Assembly (NCBI RefSeq): GCF_000519305.1 | Contig: NZ_JAFG01000006.1 | Span: 421,209-485,208 of the forward strand | Reading direction: 5' to 3' | Origin: Mesorhizobium ciceri WSM4083 | GTDB lineage: Bacteria; Pseudomonadota; Alphaproteobacteria; Rhizobiales; Rhizobiaceae | Length of the DNA stretch: 64,000 nucleotides | In this document: positions 47,413 to 56,534 of the stretch, piece by piece | How the letters are laid out: the number at the start of each line of letters is the position of its first letter | Numbering within the stretch: the first letter of the stretch is position 1 | The notes under the pieces: model-generated | Told to the model about the DNA's origin: nothing | The model's input: only the letters and a program-made list of their open reading frames with translations | Database searches by the model: none | Made by a program: the position numbers and the translations under genes

Positions 47413-48822
47413 TTACTTCCACTCGCGGATGTCGACGAAGTGGCCGGCGATCGCCGCGGCGGCCGCCATCGCCGGCGACACCAGATGGGTGCGGCCCTTG
47501 AAACCCTGCCGGCCCTCGAAATTGCGGTTCGAGGTCGAGGCGCAGCGTTCATGCGGCTTCAGCCGGTCGTCGTTCATGGCCAGGCACATCGAACAGCCCG
47601 GCTCGCGCCAGTCGAAACCGGCGGCGAGGAAGATCTTGTCGAGGCCTTCGGCTTCCGCCTGTTCCTTGACCAGGCCGGAGCCCGGCACGATCATCGCATC
47701 GACATGCGCGCTGACCGTCTTGCCTTCGACCACCTTGGCGACGGCGCGCAGATCCTCGATGCGGCCGTTGGTGCATGAACCGATGAAGACGCGGTCGAGC
47801 GTGATGTCGGTGATCTTGGTGCCCGGCGTCAGACCCATATAGTCGAGCGCGCGCTGCTTTGAGGTGCGCTTGTTCTCATCGGTGATGTCGGCCGGGTTCG
47901 GCACGATGCCTTGCACCGACACGACATCCTCGGGCGACGAGCCCCAGGAGACGATCGGCGGCAGCTTGGCCGCGTCGAGCACGATCACCTTGTCGAAATG
48001 CGCGCCTTCGTCGGACTGCAGCGTCTTCCAGTATTCGAGTGCCGCATCCCAGGACGCGCCCTTCGGCGCGCGCGGCTTGTCCTTGACATAGGCGAAGGTC
48101 GTCTCGTCGGCGGCGATCAGGCCGGCGCGCGCGCCGCCTTCGATCGACATGTTGCAGATCGTCATGCGACCTTCCATCGACAGCGCACGGATCGCTTCGC
48201 CGGCATATTCGATGACATAGCCGGTGCCGCCGGCGGTGCCGATCTCGCCGATGATGGCCAGGATGATGTCCTTGGCGGTGACGCCCTCCGGCAACTGGCC
48301 GTCGACACGCACCAGCATGTTCTTGGCCTTGCGCTGGATCAGCGTCTGCGTCGCCAGCACATGCTCGACCTCGGACGTGCCGATGCCATGCGCCAGCGCG
48401 CCGAAAGCGCCATGCGTCGAGGTGTGGCTGTCGCCGCAGACGATGGTCATGCCGGGCAGAGTAAAGCCCTGCTCGGGTCCGATGATGTGGACGATACCCT
48501 GGCGGATATCGTTCTCGGAATAATATTCGACGCCGAAATCCCTGGCGTTCTTGGCCAGCGCCTCGACCTGGATGCGGCTTTCTTCGTTCTTGATGCCGAA
48601 CTTGCGCTCGGGCGAGGTCGAGACATTGTGATCGACCACGGCCAGCGTCTTTTCCGGATGCCGGACTTTACGGCCGGTCATGCGCAGGCCTTCGAAGGCC
48701 TGCGGGCTGGTCACTTCATGGACCAGGTGGCGGTCGATGTAGAGCAGGCAGGTGCCGTCGTCCTGGCGGTCGACGACATGGTCGTCGAAAATCTTGTCGT
48801 AGAGGGTGCGCGGTGCGCTCAT
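47413..48822 (-). CDS. leuC: 3-isopropylmalate dehydratase large subunit
   Basis: A 469-residue aconitase-family enzyme of leucine biosynthesis. The [4Fe-4S] ligands are in [15 protein letters not shown] and the pair in [42 protein letters not shown] is the family signature. It needs a LeuD partner, which is not in this window. [17 protein letters not shown] is the typical start. Confidence 0.97.
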   Translation of the reverse strand: MSAPRTLYDKIFDDHVVDRQDDGTCLLYIDRHLVHEVTSPQAFEGLRMTGRKVRHPEKTLAVVDHNVSTSPERKFGIKNEESRIQVEALAKNARDFGVEYYSENDIRQGIVHIIGPEQGFTLPGMTIVCGDSHTSTHGAFGALAHGIGTSEVEHVLATQTLIQRKAKNMLVRVDGQLPEGVTAKDIILAIIGEIGTAGGTGYVIEYAGEAIRALSMEGRMTICNMSIEGGARAGLIAADETTFAYVKDKPRAPKGASWDAALEYWKTLQSDEGAHFDKVIVLDAAKLPPIVSWGSSPEDVVSVQGIVPNPADITDENKRTSKQRALDYMGLTPGTKITDITLDRVFIGSCTNGRIEDLRAVAKVVEGKTVSAHVDAMIVPGSGLVKEQAEAEGLDKIFLAAGFDWREPGCSMCLAMNDDRLKPHERCASTSNRNFEGRQGFKGRTHLVSPAMAAAAAIAGHFVDIREWK

Positions 48823-48903
48823 GTGCGTAAATCCGTCGATATGAGAATGGGAAAGAGCAGGTGCCGGACCTCCGGCCCGGCGAAACGACCCCGGCGGGTC
48901 GGC

Positions 48904-49032
48904 CTAGGGTAGTCGGCTGGTCAGCGCCCCGGACACGCGCGCGGAGAAGCGCGACGGCAGGCGTTTTCTGTCCTGCAGCACGAACCCCTTGTAGGCCGGA
49001 TCGCCAAAAAGCTCTTCCATGGCGTGGCTCAT
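48904..49032 (-). CDS. Candidate 42-residue protein upstream of leuC
   Basis: A frame of 42 codons starts MSHAMEELFGDPAYKGFVLQ and ends SGALTSRLP. The composition is protein-like (amphipathic, basic C-terminal half) and third codon positions are strongly GC-rich as in neighbouring genes. It lies 81 bp upstream of leuC on the same strand. No strong Shine-Dalgarno is seen before either ATG. It could be a small protein or part of a leuC leader. Confidence 0.45.
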   Translation of the reverse strand: MSHAMEELFGDPAYKGFVLQDRKRLPSRFSARVSGALTSRLP

Positions 49033-49077
49033 ATCAATGTTTTGGGTTTTCGGCAATTGCGGCGTTCAGCGCCTTTA

Positions 49078-49223
49078 CCTTCTCCCCTTGTGGGAGAAGG
49101 TGGATCGGCGCGCAGCGCCGAGACGGATGAGGGGTGCTCCAGCGAAGTGAGGCGGTGCCAAGCTGGAACACCCCTCATCCGACCTCGCTTCGCGAGGCCA
49201 CCTTCTCCCACAAGGGGAGAAGG
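49078..49223. repeat. Intergenic nested-palindrome element, family C
   Basis: The outer arms of 26 bp (49078-49103 and 49198-49223) are perfect complements (CCTTCTCCCCTTGTGGGAGA at the left). Inner arms GATGAGGGGTG and CACCCCTCATC are also complementary. It separates the candidate small gene from the methyltransferase stop. Confidence 0.85.
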
Positions 49224-49232
49224 GAAGTGGAG

Positions 49233-49868
49233 TCACATCACTTCAAACACAAACGTCTTCACCAGCGCGTCAGGCTCGGCGATCGCATAGCAGCGGAACC
49301 ACGGGCTTTCCTCGATCGGCCGCCATTTCCCAGCCTGCTCCAGCTCATCGAACACCGCTTGGAAACCGCCGCTCTCAAACACCTGGTCACGCACGGTGAA
49401 GATGGCATGGCCGCCCTTGCGGGTGATGCGCACCAGCTCGTGCAGGCCGGATGCCGGCGCATGGCTGATGGTGAACACGCCGGTGGAGAAGAAGGCGCGG
49501 AAGTGGGCGTCAGGCCATGGCAGCGTTTCGCCCAGCATTGCCTGCTTCAGCTCGCTGTAGGCATTGCGGCTGCCGGCGATCTTCAGCATATCGTGCGAGA
49601 GGTCGAGCCCCGCAATGTCGCGGTAACCGAGCGCCTTCAGCGAAGGTCCCGACAGGCCGGTGCCGCAGCCGGCATCGAGCAAGGGGCCATCGCCCGCCGG
49701 CACATGGCGCGCCACCCAGGCGGTGATCAGGAAAGGCAGGAGGTAGCCGAGCGAGGTGGTCTCGCTGTCATAGGTCGCGGCCCACGCGGCATAGGCCTCC
49801 TCAAGCGCTTCCGGCGTGTCGGCCGTATAGACGGAATCCAGAGCCGCATTGGCTTTGTCGACGATCAT
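49233..49868 (-). CDS. Class I SAM-dependent methyltransferase
   Basis: A 211-residue Rossmann methyltransferase: motif I LLDAGCGTGLSGPSLKALG, motif II IAGLDLSHDML, and FFSTGVFTISHAPASGLHELVRITRKGGHAIFTV for motifs III-V. The N-terminal segment TPEALEEAYAAWAATYD is typical of the Williams-Beuren-like branch. Substrate unknown. GGAGG precedes the ATG. Confidence 0.87.
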   Translation of the reverse strand: MIVDKANAALDSVYTADTPEALEEAYAAWAATYDSETTSLGYLLPFLITAWVARHVPAGDGPLLDAGCGTGLSGPSLKALGYRDIAGLDLSHDMLKIAGSRNAYSELKQAMLGETLPWPDAHFRAFFSTGVFTISHAPASGLHELVRITRKGGHAIFTVRDQVFESGGFQAVFDELEQAGKWRPIEESPWFRCYAIAEPDALVKTFVFEVM

Positions 49869-49923
49869 GGGAACCTCCTGAAGGGGAATGCTCGGGGATC
49901 GTAGCGCTGCCTTGGCCGAAAAA

Positions 49924-50733
49924 CTATTCCTCGTACTGGCGGCGCAGCCGCCGCTCCAGCGCCCTGAGCGCCAGCGACAGCCCGACGGTCAGGATGAGAT
50001 AGATGTAGGCCGTTATCGAATAGGTCTCGAAGAAGCGGAAGGAGCCGGCGGCGTAGACCTTGCCCATCTGCGTGATGTCGGCAACGCCGAGCACCGAGAC
50101 CAGCGAGGAATCCTTGACCAAAGCGACGAAATCATTGCCGAGCGGCGGCAGGATGGTGCGGATTGCCTGTGGGAACACGATCAGCCGGAAACGCTGCGCG
50201 CGTGTCAGCCCAAGCGCCTTCGCCGCTTCGATCTGGCCCTTCTCCACCGCCTGGATGCCGGCCCGGAAAACCTCCGAGATGAAAGCCGAATAGCCGATGG
50301 TCAGCGCCATGATGGCGCGCCAGAGCAGCGACACGTCGCGCACCAAAAGCTCGCCGAACAGGCCGGCGCTTTGCAGCGGCGCGGTCAGCGCGTTCCAGGC
50401 CGCGACGAAGGCCGGCGCGCCGGCAAAGGCGATCCAGAACAACAGCACCAGGATCGGCACGCCGCGGACGATCTCGACATAGAAGCGCGCGATCTGGCGC
50501 AGCCAGCGCGAGCCGGACATTCCCATCAGCGCGATGCCAAGACCCATGGCCGAAGCCAGCACGAAGGCAATCACGGTGACGAAGATGGTGACGCCGATGC
50601 CCTTGGCGACCGTGGCGAACACCTGAGTATAGAGGTTGCTGGTGGCGACGAAGACGGCCACCGCGATGGCGAGGTTTACGGCAACGACAAGCCACCAGGG
50701 AAAGTCGGCTTTGGAGGAAGAAGCGGGAGGCAT
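49924..50733 (-). CDS. Polar amino-acid ABC transporter permease
   Basis: A 269-residue HisM/GlnP-type permease with about five or six helices. The EAA loop reads EAAKALGLTRAQRFRLIVFPQAIR, the docking site for the ATPase. It follows the binding-protein gene by 209 bp, with a palindromic repeat between them. No ATPase gene is next to either. ATG at 50733 is used; a TTG one codon earlier is less likely. Confidence 0.9.
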   Translation of the reverse strand: MPPASSSKADFPWWLVVAVNLAIAVAVFVATSNLYTQVFATVAKGIGVTIFVTVIAFVLASAMGLGIALMGMSGSRWLRQIARFYVEIVRGVPILVLLFWIAFAGAPAFVAAWNALTAPLQSAGLFGELLVRDVSLLWRAIMALTIGYSAFISEVFRAGIQAVEKGQIEAAKALGLTRAQRFRLIVFPQAIRTILPPLGNDFVALVKDSSLVSVLGVADITQMGKVYAAGSFRFFETYSITAYIYLILTVGLSLALRALERRLRRQYEE

Positions 50734-50752
50734 CAAAAGGATTGCGCCAAGG

Positions 50753-50910
50753 CACCCCCCTCTGGCCTGCCGGCCATCTCCCCCGCAAGGAGAGAGATTG
50801 GCAGCTCCAATGGCCGCGCCCTTTCTTCAATGCTGGAGCTACGCGAAGGCAGGGCGGACAGCTGATCTCCCCCCTTGCGGGGGAGATGCCCGGCAGGGCA
50901 GAGGGGGGTG
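50753..50910. repeat. Intergenic palindromic element, family B copy 2
   Basis: The left arm (50753-50789, with GGCCTGCCGGCCATCTCCCC) and right arm (50874-50910) are near-complementary. It matches the copy at 39471-39632. It interrupts the space between the binding protein and permease genes, which are on the same strand. Confidence 0.8.
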
Positions 50911-50942
50911 TTCAAGCGCCGTGTCTGCGTGAGGTTCAGCGA

Positions 50943-51740
50943 CTACTGCCCCATCTTGTAATCAAGAAACCATTTCTTGTTCAGCGCATCGAGCGTTCCA
51001 TCCGCCTTCAACGCCGCAATCGCCGCGTTGACCGGCTTCACCAGGTCGGAACCCTTCGGGAAGATAAACCCAAAATCCTCGGTGCCGAGCGGTCCGCCGA
51101 TCAGCTTCAGCTTACCCTCGGAGGCATCGACATAGCCTTTGCCGGCGGTGCCATCGGTCAAAACGACATCGACGTCGCCGGATTTCAGCGCCTGCACCGT
51201 CGCGCCGAAGGTCTCGAACAGTTTGATGCGCGGGTTCTGCTCATTGCCGTCGAGCACGCTGTAGACGGCGGTGTAGAAGGGCGTGGTGCCGGCCTGCGCG
51301 CCGATCAGCCCGTCCTTGAAGGCGCCGAAGGTCTTGGCGTCGGTGAAGCGGCTCTCATCGCCGCGCACCAGCATGAACTGTTCCGAGCGCATATAGGGGT
51401 CGGAGAAATCGACCTTCTCCTTGCGGTCGTCCTTGATGGTGATGCCCGTCATGCCGATGTTGTACTGGTTGTCGGAAACCGCCTGGATCATCGCGTCCCA
51501 GGAGGTGTTCTGGTATTCGACGGCAAAATTCAGCCGCTTGGCGATCTCGTTCATCGCGTCATATTCCCAGCCGATCTGCTTGCCGGTCTTGGCATCGATG
51601 AACTGCAGCGGCGGATAGGCGTTTTCGGTCACCACCACCACCTTTTTGCCGCCGAGGTCGGGCAGCGCCTGCGCAAAGGCGGCAACGGGCACCAGGACGA
51701 GGGCAAGCAGGCCTGCCAGCAGCAGTTTCGATTTGGTCAT
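50943..51740 (-). CDS. Polar amino-acid ABC transporter binding protein
   Basis: A 265-residue periplasmic protein. The signal peptide ([23 protein letters not shown]) is clear. Family-3 pattern: [37 protein letters not shown] and [24 protein letters not shown]. It should bind a polar amino acid for the permease downstream. Confidence 0.92.
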   Translation of the reverse strand: MTKSKLLLAGLLALVLVPVAAFAQALPDLGGKKVVVVTENAYPPLQFIDAKTGKQIGWEYDAMNEIAKRLNFAVEYQNTSWDAMIQAVSDNQYNIGMTGITIKDDRKEKVDFSDPYMRSEQFMLVRGDESRFTDAKTFGAFKDGLIGAQAGTTPFYTAVYSVLDGNEQNPRIKLFETFGATVQALKSGDVDVVLTDGTAGKGYVDASEGKLKLIGGPLGTEDFGFIFPKGSDLVKPVNAAIAALKADGTLDALNKKWFLDYKMGQ

Positions 51741-51918
51741 GACACACTCCCCGGAAATTGACGGACCCAGGCACGGCCGGGCTTGCAGGAAAATCCGGCG
51801 CCGACTTTAGCTTTCCGCAGGCGTCATGCAAGACGGTCCGCTGCGTCAGCGCGCGCGAAAAGGGATTCCGATGCCTTCATTTCCGGGATTCAGGAAACGA
51901 ACGGTGTCGCGGCAGCGA

Positions 51919-52428
51919 TCAGCTCCGCTTCGCGGTGCCGGCATCCGCCCTGCGCAAGCCGGAGACGAACCGTGTCAGGGTGCGGTGCAGGGATTGTAAC
52001 TCGTCGGAATCCAGCGGCAGGTTGCAAAGCATCGCCGCCGGCACACTTTTGGCCTGCTCACGCAAGGCTTGGCCCTTCGCTGTCGGCTCGACCAGAACCC
52101 GGCGCTCGTCGGCCGGGTCGCGCCGGCGTGTGACCAGGCCACCCGCCTCCAGCCGCTTGAGCAGCGGCGTCAGCGTCGCCGAATCCAGCCCCAGCGCTTC
52201 GCCAAGCGTGCCAACCGTGCTTGGAGCCCGTTCCCAAAGCGCCAACATGGCCAGATATTGCGGATAGGTCAGGCCGAGCGGATCGAGCAGCGGGCGGTAG
52301 AGCTTCGTCATCAGCCCGCTTGCCGAATAGAGCGCGAAGCACAGCTGCTGGTCGAGCCGCGGAACGTGAAACGTCCCGGCGGCCTCCGCCGGGACGTCGC
52401 TGGTGCTCTTTGTCGTCTTTTCCGTCAT
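51919..52428 (-). CDS. ohrR: MarR-family organic-hydroperoxide sensor OhrR
   Basis: A 169-residue regulator. The sensing Cys is in RLDQQLCFALYSASGLMTKLYRPLL; the winged helix includes GLDSATLTPLLKRLEAGGLVTRRRDPADERRV. It represses ohr until the Cys is oxidised. Its ATG overlaps the ohr stop by four bases, so both are one transcript. The operator lies upstream of ohr. Confidence 0.93.
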   Translation of the reverse strand: MTEKTTKSTSDVPAEAAGTFHVPRLDQQLCFALYSASGLMTKLYRPLLDPLGLTYPQYLAMLALWERAPSTVGTLGEALGLDSATLTPLLKRLEAGGLVTRRRDPADERRVLVEPTAKGQALREQAKSVPAAMLCNLPLDSDELQSLHRTLTRFVSGLRRADAGTAKRS

Positions 52429-52838
52429 GCCGCCTTTACCGAAAGCGCTACGTCGACATTGCCGCTGATGGCGTTGGAATAGGGGCAGATCTTGTGCGCC
52501 TCCGATACAAGCGCTTCCGCCGCCGCCTGATCAAGGCCTTTCGTTTCCGCCGCGAGCGCGACGCCGAGCTTGAAGCCTTCGCCATTGGGAAGCAGGCTGA
52601 CGGTGGAGGTTACCCCGGCATCCGTCAGCGACAGCTTCTGTTTGCGCGCGACGAAGCGGATGGCGCTTTCGAAGCAGGCGGCATAGCCGATTGCGAACAG
52701 TTGCTCGGGATTGGTGGCGCCCCCCGGCCCGCCGAGCTCCTTGGGCATTGCCAGATCGACCTTGAGCAGACCGTCGCTGGTCTCGCCATGGCCGGCGCGG
52801 CCGCCGGTGACGTGAGCCTGTGTGGTGTAGAGTGCCAT
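52425..52838 (-). CDS. ohr: Organic hydroperoxide resistance protein Ohr
   Basis: A 137-residue Ohr peroxidase with GGPGGATNPEQLFAIGYAACFESAI and AHKICPYSNAISGN giving the two redox Cys. It reduces organic hydroperoxides with lipoamide-linked electrons in related systems. It starts about 13 bp downstream of the dyad operator. Confidence 0.95.
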   Translation of the reverse strand: MALYTTQAHVTGGRAGHGETSDGLLKVDLAMPKELGGPGGATNPEQLFAIGYAACFESAIRFVARKQKLSLTDAGVTSTVSLLPNGEGFKLGVALAAETKGLDQAAAEALVSEAHKICPYSNAISGNVDVALSVKAA

Positions 52839-52850
52839 ATCAAATCTCCA

Positions 52851-52887
52851 ATTATCTTGTGCACGATTATTTAGTACACAAGATAAT
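52851..52887. promoter_or_regulatory. Dyad operator of ohr-ohrR
   Basis: ATTATCTTGTG (52851-52861) and its exact complement CACAAGATAAT (52877-52887) flank a 15-base AT-rich core with inner GTGCAC and GTAC. It lies directly upstream of the ohr start and is the only such sequence there, so OhrR binding is the natural inference. Confidence 0.7.
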
Positions 52888-52947
52888 ATGCCGTCAACAA
52901 CCGGATCCTGTTTCTGGCGCCGAAAACGTTCACAGTCTGGTGAAACG

Positions 52948-52974
52948 AAAAAGGCGGCCGAAGCCGCCTTTTTG
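52948..52974 (-). terminator. Intrinsic terminator of rplS
   Basis: AAGGCGGC-CGAA-GCCGCCTT, flanked by A and T runs on both sides, so it can work in both directions. It lies 20 bp beyond the rplS stop. Confidence 0.85.
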
Positions 52975-52993
52975 AATGGGATTTCCGAAAACC

Positions 52994-53545
52994 TTATTCG
53001 GCGGGGGTCGCTTCCGCGGCGGCCTTGGCTGCTGCTTCGGCTTCGGCGGCGGCCTTCTTCTCGGCGGCGTCCTGGGCTGCCTTCTCGACGGCCAGGGCCT
53101 CGGCTGCTGCCACCTTCTCGGCCTCGATGCGGGCCTTCTCGGCGTTCAGCGCATCGCGCTCCTCATCGTTCAGCTTGCGGGCGCGCACGCCGGTGTTTTC
53201 CGAAATACGGGCCGATTTGCCGCGACGATCGCGCAGGTAGTAGAGCTTGGCGCGACGCACCTTGCCGCGGCGAACGATCTCGACGCCTTCAACCATCGGC
53301 GAGTAGACCGGGAACACGCGCTCGACGCCTTCGCCGTAGGAAATCTTGCGAACCGTGAAGTTCTCCTGGAAGCCGGCGCCGGCGCGGGCGATGACGACGC
53401 CCTCATAGGCCTGGACGCGGGTGCGGGTGCCTTCGGTCACGCGGACCTGGACGCGCACGGTGTCGCCGGGCTGGAATTCGGGAAGCTTGCGCTTGGCTTC
53501 GATCTTGGCGGCCTGTTCGGCCTCGAGCTGACGGAGAATATCCAT
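52994..53545 (-). CDS. rplS: 50S ribosomal protein L19 with long C-terminal tail
   Basis: A 183-residue L19. Residues 1-120 are the ribosomal domain: [31 protein letters not shown] and [23 protein letters not shown]. The remaining 60 residues are a charged, Ala-rich coiled coil ([20 protein letters not shown]), absent from L19 of E. coli (115 residues). It helps form the inter-subunit bridge. trmD and rimM are not adjacent. Confidence 0.96.
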   Translation of the reverse strand: MDILRQLEAEQAAKIEAKRKLPEFQPGDTVRVQVRVTEGTRTRVQAYEGVVIARAGAGFQENFTVRKISYGEGVERVFPVYSPMVEGVEIVRRGKVRRAKLYYLRDRRGKSARISENTGVRARKLNDEERDALNAEKARIEAEKVAAAEALAVEKAAQDAAEKKAAAEAEAAAKAAAEATPAE

Positions 53546-53823
53546 CTCAAAAGTCCACTTCTTGTTCTTCCGACAGTCAGAGCGTCCGACACTCGCCGTG
53601 CAGTTCCATTGACCGCTTGGCTATGCCTTTTGTCTCCAAGACATTTGTCTTTGAAACATCCAGCAGGGGCGACTACACCGTCATTGTTGACGGGTCCGGC
53701 AGATTCTTTCTGGCCGGTACGGGCGGGCCATACAGCTATTTCGCCGCTTTGTCACGCCTTGGGCGCGCATTTTCTGCTCGCATGGCACCATCGTAATCCT
53801 GCCGTGCCGGGTTGCGCCGGTCG

Positions 53824-53844
53824 TTCAGGCTTTCTAAGCCTGAA
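53824..53844. other. Perfect 9-bp hairpin upstream of the TauE/SafE gene
   Basis: TTCAGGCTT-TCT-AAGCCTGAA, ending 28 bp before the TauE/SafE start. No T run follows on either strand, so an operator or 5'-UTR hairpin is more likely than a terminator. The rest of the 327-bp divergent gap (53546-53872) must hold the rplS promoter, but I could not pick it out. Confidence 0.5.
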
Positions 53845-53872
53845 ATAACACAGTTTTGAGCGGCCGCAATTC

Positions 53873-54625
53873 ATGTCTGTCTTCGATGCCATCCTGCTCT
53901 TTCTGGCGGGCTTTCTGTCAGGCGCCGCCAATGCGGTCGCCGGTGGTGGCACCTTCATCACCTTCGGCGCCATGACGTTGGTCGGCCTGCCGCCGATCGT
54001 CGCCAACGCCACCTCCTCGGTGACCCAATTTCCAGGCTACATCACTTCGACCCTCGCCTACTCGGCCGATATCAGGCATTTCTGGCGCGGCGCGCTGCTG
54101 CTGTGCCTGATCTCGGCCGTGGGCGCTCTGGCCGGCGCGCTGATCCTTTTGGCACTCGACAATCCGTCGTTTCGCGCTCTGGTGCCGTGGCTGCTGCTGG
54201 CCGCGACGGGCCTGTTCGCCGCCGGCCCCTGGCTGAAGCCGGTGCCGAAGCCCGGCAATGAAGCGGCGGTGGGCTCGCTCGCCGGCTCCCTGGCGCAGTT
54301 TCTCACCGCCATCTATGGCGGCTTCTTCGGTGCCGGCATGGGCGTGATGATGCTGGCGACGCTCGGCCTGACGCAAGCCGGCGACTATCACCGGCTGAAC
54401 GCGTTGAAGAACATGCTGGCCATGGTCATCGCCGCTGTCGCGATCGTCGTCTTCGTCTCGGGCGGCGTCGTCGCCTGGCCGCAGGCGATCATCATGATCC
54501 CGGGCGGAGCGCTCGGCGGCTATGCCGGCGTCTGGATCGCCAAGCGCGTGCCGCAAAACGCGGTGCGCGGCTTCGTCGTCGCCGTCGGGCTGTTTCTAGC
54601 CTTCTACTATTTCACGAAAGGCTGA
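53873..54625 (+). CDS. TSUP-family (TauE/SafE) transporter
   Basis: A 250-residue membrane protein with about eight helices. The two half repeats contain the family motifs SGAANAVAGGGTFITFGAMTLVGLPPIVANATSSVT and LTAIYGGFFGAGMGVMMLATLGL. Members move sulfite, sulfonates or other organic anions; substrate not known. It sits on the plus strand inside what is elsewhere the rimM-trmD-rplS operon. Confidence 0.92.
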   Translation: MSVFDAILLFLAGFLSGAANAVAGGGTFITFGAMTLVGLPPIVANATSSVTQFPGYITSTLAYSADIRHFWRGALLLCLISAVGALAGALILLALDNPSFRALVPWLLLAATGLFAAGPWLKPVPKPGNEAAVGSLAGSLAQFLTAIYGGFFGAGMGVMMLATLGLTQAGDYHRLNALKNMLAMVIAAVAIVVFVSGGVVAWPQAIIMIPGGALGGYAGVWIAKRVPQNAVRGFVVAVGLFLAFYYFTKG

Positions 54626-54675
54626 GCCGGGCTAAACTGCGGCGAACGCGTGCTGGTCGCTCTCCGCGCAATCGA

Positions 54676-55143
54676 CTAACCAACACAAGTAAGAACGGGA
54701 TTGGTCATCTGCTTTTGCCAATCCGGCCCGAGAGCGGCTTTTGCAGAAAGCGCACTCTCTGATCCAGGGTCTCCATCGTGGAACATCTTGATTGCGAATG
54801 ATTGCCCGTGATGTCCAATAACCATTGGCATACCTGGCTGATAAGTTGTGGTCGCATTCACCATCGATCCGCTGACGACGGCCGTCGTGTTGTAGGTACC
54901 CGGACCTTGTACAACGGCAATGTTACTCTCGGAGGCACCGTTGAAAATCACATAGCTGTCGAAGCCGGCTTTGAGCGTGGCTATCGCAGCCTCCTTTGCC
55001 GCAACCTTCGATGCGCCGATGCCCCCACAAGCGGGCGCCGCGCTCGACTGAACTATAGCCGTATCGCGCGACGTCTGAACCGTGCTTGCCGAAGCGCAGC
55101 CCGCCAATACAGACATAGCCAAATAAACGAAGCTCTTTTGCAT
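54676..55143 (-). CDS. Putative lipoprotein, unrecognised
   Basis: A 155-residue protein with lipoprotein signal MQKSFVYLAMSVLAGCASAS. Its mature part has ACGGIGASKVAAKEAAIATLKAGFDSYVIFNGASES and TTTYQPGMPMVIGHHGQSFAIKMF; this resembles short rhizobial lipoproteins that tag Tyr/Gly patches, but I recognise no family. Codon use is less GC-rich than that of its neighbours, which may indicate transfer. It lies between rplS and trmD with the TauE/SafE gene. Confidence 0.7.
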   Translation of the reverse strand: MQKSFVYLAMSVLAGCASASTVQTSRDTAIVQSSAAPACGGIGASKVAAKEAAIATLKAGFDSYVIFNGASESNIAVVQGPGTYNTTAVVSGSMVNATTTYQPGMPMVIGHHGQSFAIKMFHDGDPGSESALSAKAALGPDWQKQMTNPVLTCVG

Positions 55144-55224
55144 GAATCCCCCCAAATGCTTAGGGAGACTAGCGCTCAATTCTCACAGAATTCGAGGCAG
55201 TCAAATAGGAGAATGGTCTCTTCT

Positions 55225-55926
55225 TCAAACACTACTGGTCCTGCCACCTCTCAAAAGATCCGGACGCCGCTCCTTCGTCAGCCTCTCGGACTCCGCCCGA
55301 CGCCATGCAGCGATCTTCTTGTGGTTGCCGGAAACCAGCACCTCGGGTATCTCGCGGCCTTCGAACTCCTGCGGCCGCGTATAGTGCGGATGTTCGAGCA
55401 GGCCGTTCTCAAAGCTCTCCTCCTCGCCCGACACCGCGTTGCCCATCACGCCGGGCAACAGCCGCACCACCGCGTCGAGCAGCACAAGGGCGGCCGGCTC
55501 ACCACCCGAAAGGATGAAATCACCGATGGAGACTTCCTCCAATCCCCGCGCGTCGATCACCCGCTGGTCGACGCCTTCGAAGCGGCCGCACAGGATGACG
55601 GCGCCCGGCCCGGCGGCCAGTTCGCGCACGCGCGCCTGGGTCAGCGGCTTGCCGCGCGGGCTCATCAGCAGCCGAGGCCGCGCATCGCCTTCCGGCGAAG
55701 CATGGTCGATGGCTTTCGCCAGCACGTCGGCGCGCATCACCATGCCGGCGCCGCCGCCGGCGGGCGTGTCGTCGACGGTGCGGTGGCGGTCGGTGGCGAA
55801 GTCACGGATCTGGATCGCCTCCAGCGACCACGTCCCGGCCTCGAGCGCCCGGCCGGCCAACGACAGGCCGAGCGCGCCGGGAAACATTTCGGGGTAAAGC
55901 GTCAGCACGCAAGCCGAAAAACTCAC
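55225..55926 (-). CDS. trmD: tRNA (guanine-37-N1)-methyltransferase
   Basis: A 233-residue SPOUT methyltransferase. SAM-binding knot parts: [19 protein letters not shown] and [50 protein letters not shown] is the N-terminal signature. Its start overlaps the rimM stop by four bases, so both are coupled. Confidence 0.96.
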   Translation of the reverse strand: MSFSACVLTLYPEMFPGALGLSLAGRALEAGTWSLEAIQIRDFATDRHRTVDDTPAGGGAGMVMRADVLAKAIDHASPEGDARPRLLMSPRGKPLTQARVRELAAGPGAVILCGRFEGVDQRVIDARGLEEVSIGDFILSGGEPAALVLLDAVVRLLPGVMGNAVSGEEESFENGLLEHPHYTRPQEFEGREIPEVLVSGNHKKIAAWRRAESERLTKERRPDLLRGGRTSSV

Positions 55927-56522
55927 CGGTTGCCCCCGGCATCGCTCGGTCCGCGCGGCCTGCCCTTCGGATCGAAGTCTTCCTCGCGCGGGCCATCGCC
56001 ATCCTCGTCGTCGACCAGCCCGGCTGCCGCCGGATCGACTCGGACAAAACCCTCGGCGATCGACACTTGCGGTACGGCGGCCTGTGTGAACGGGATCAGC
56101 AGGCCCTTGCGCCCGCCCAGCGTCACGTCGAGAATGTCGCCGCCACCGAAATTGTGCACCGCGACCACCTTGCCAAGCACGGCACCCGTATCGTCGCGGA
56201 CTTCGAGGCCGACAAGGTCGGCATGATAGAATTCGTCTTCCTCGCCATCGTCCGGCAGCATCGAACGGTCGACGAACAACTCCGTGCCGGCCAGCGCCTC
56301 GGCCGCGTTGCGGTCGGCAATGCCCTTGAAGCGGACCACGACGACGGTGTTGGCGGGCCTGATGTCGATGATCTGGAAGGCGCGCCCGTCCCTGGCGTAG
56401 AGCGGCCCGTAATCGGCCAGCGCCAGCGGTTCACCGGTGAAGGTCTTCACCCGCAATTCGCCCTTGATGCCATGGGCGGCGCCGATCACGGCCATCTGGA
56501 CAGGGTTCTGGGGCTTGCTCAT
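55923..56522 (-). CDS. rimM: Ribosome maturation factor RimM
   Basis: A 199-residue 30S maturation protein. The RimM domain has [22 protein letters not shown]; the PRC-like C-terminal domain has [32 protein letters not shown] and [13 protein letters not shown] 30-residue disordered acidic tail follows. The start MSKPQNPVQ lies just before a repeat element; an upstream in-frame ATG falls at the element edge and is unlikely. Confidence 0.94.
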   Translation of the reverse strand: MSKPQNPVQMAVIGAAHGIKGELRVKTFTGEPLALADYGPLYARDGRAFQIIDIRPANTVVVVRFKGIADRNAAEALAGTELFVDRSMLPDDGEEDEFYHADLVGLEVRDDTGAVLGKVVAVHNFGGGDILDVTLGGRKGLLIPFTQAAVPQVSIAEGFVRVDPAAAGLVDDEDGDGPREEDFDPKGRPRGPSDAGGNR

Positions 56523-56534
56523 GGCGCTTTTACC

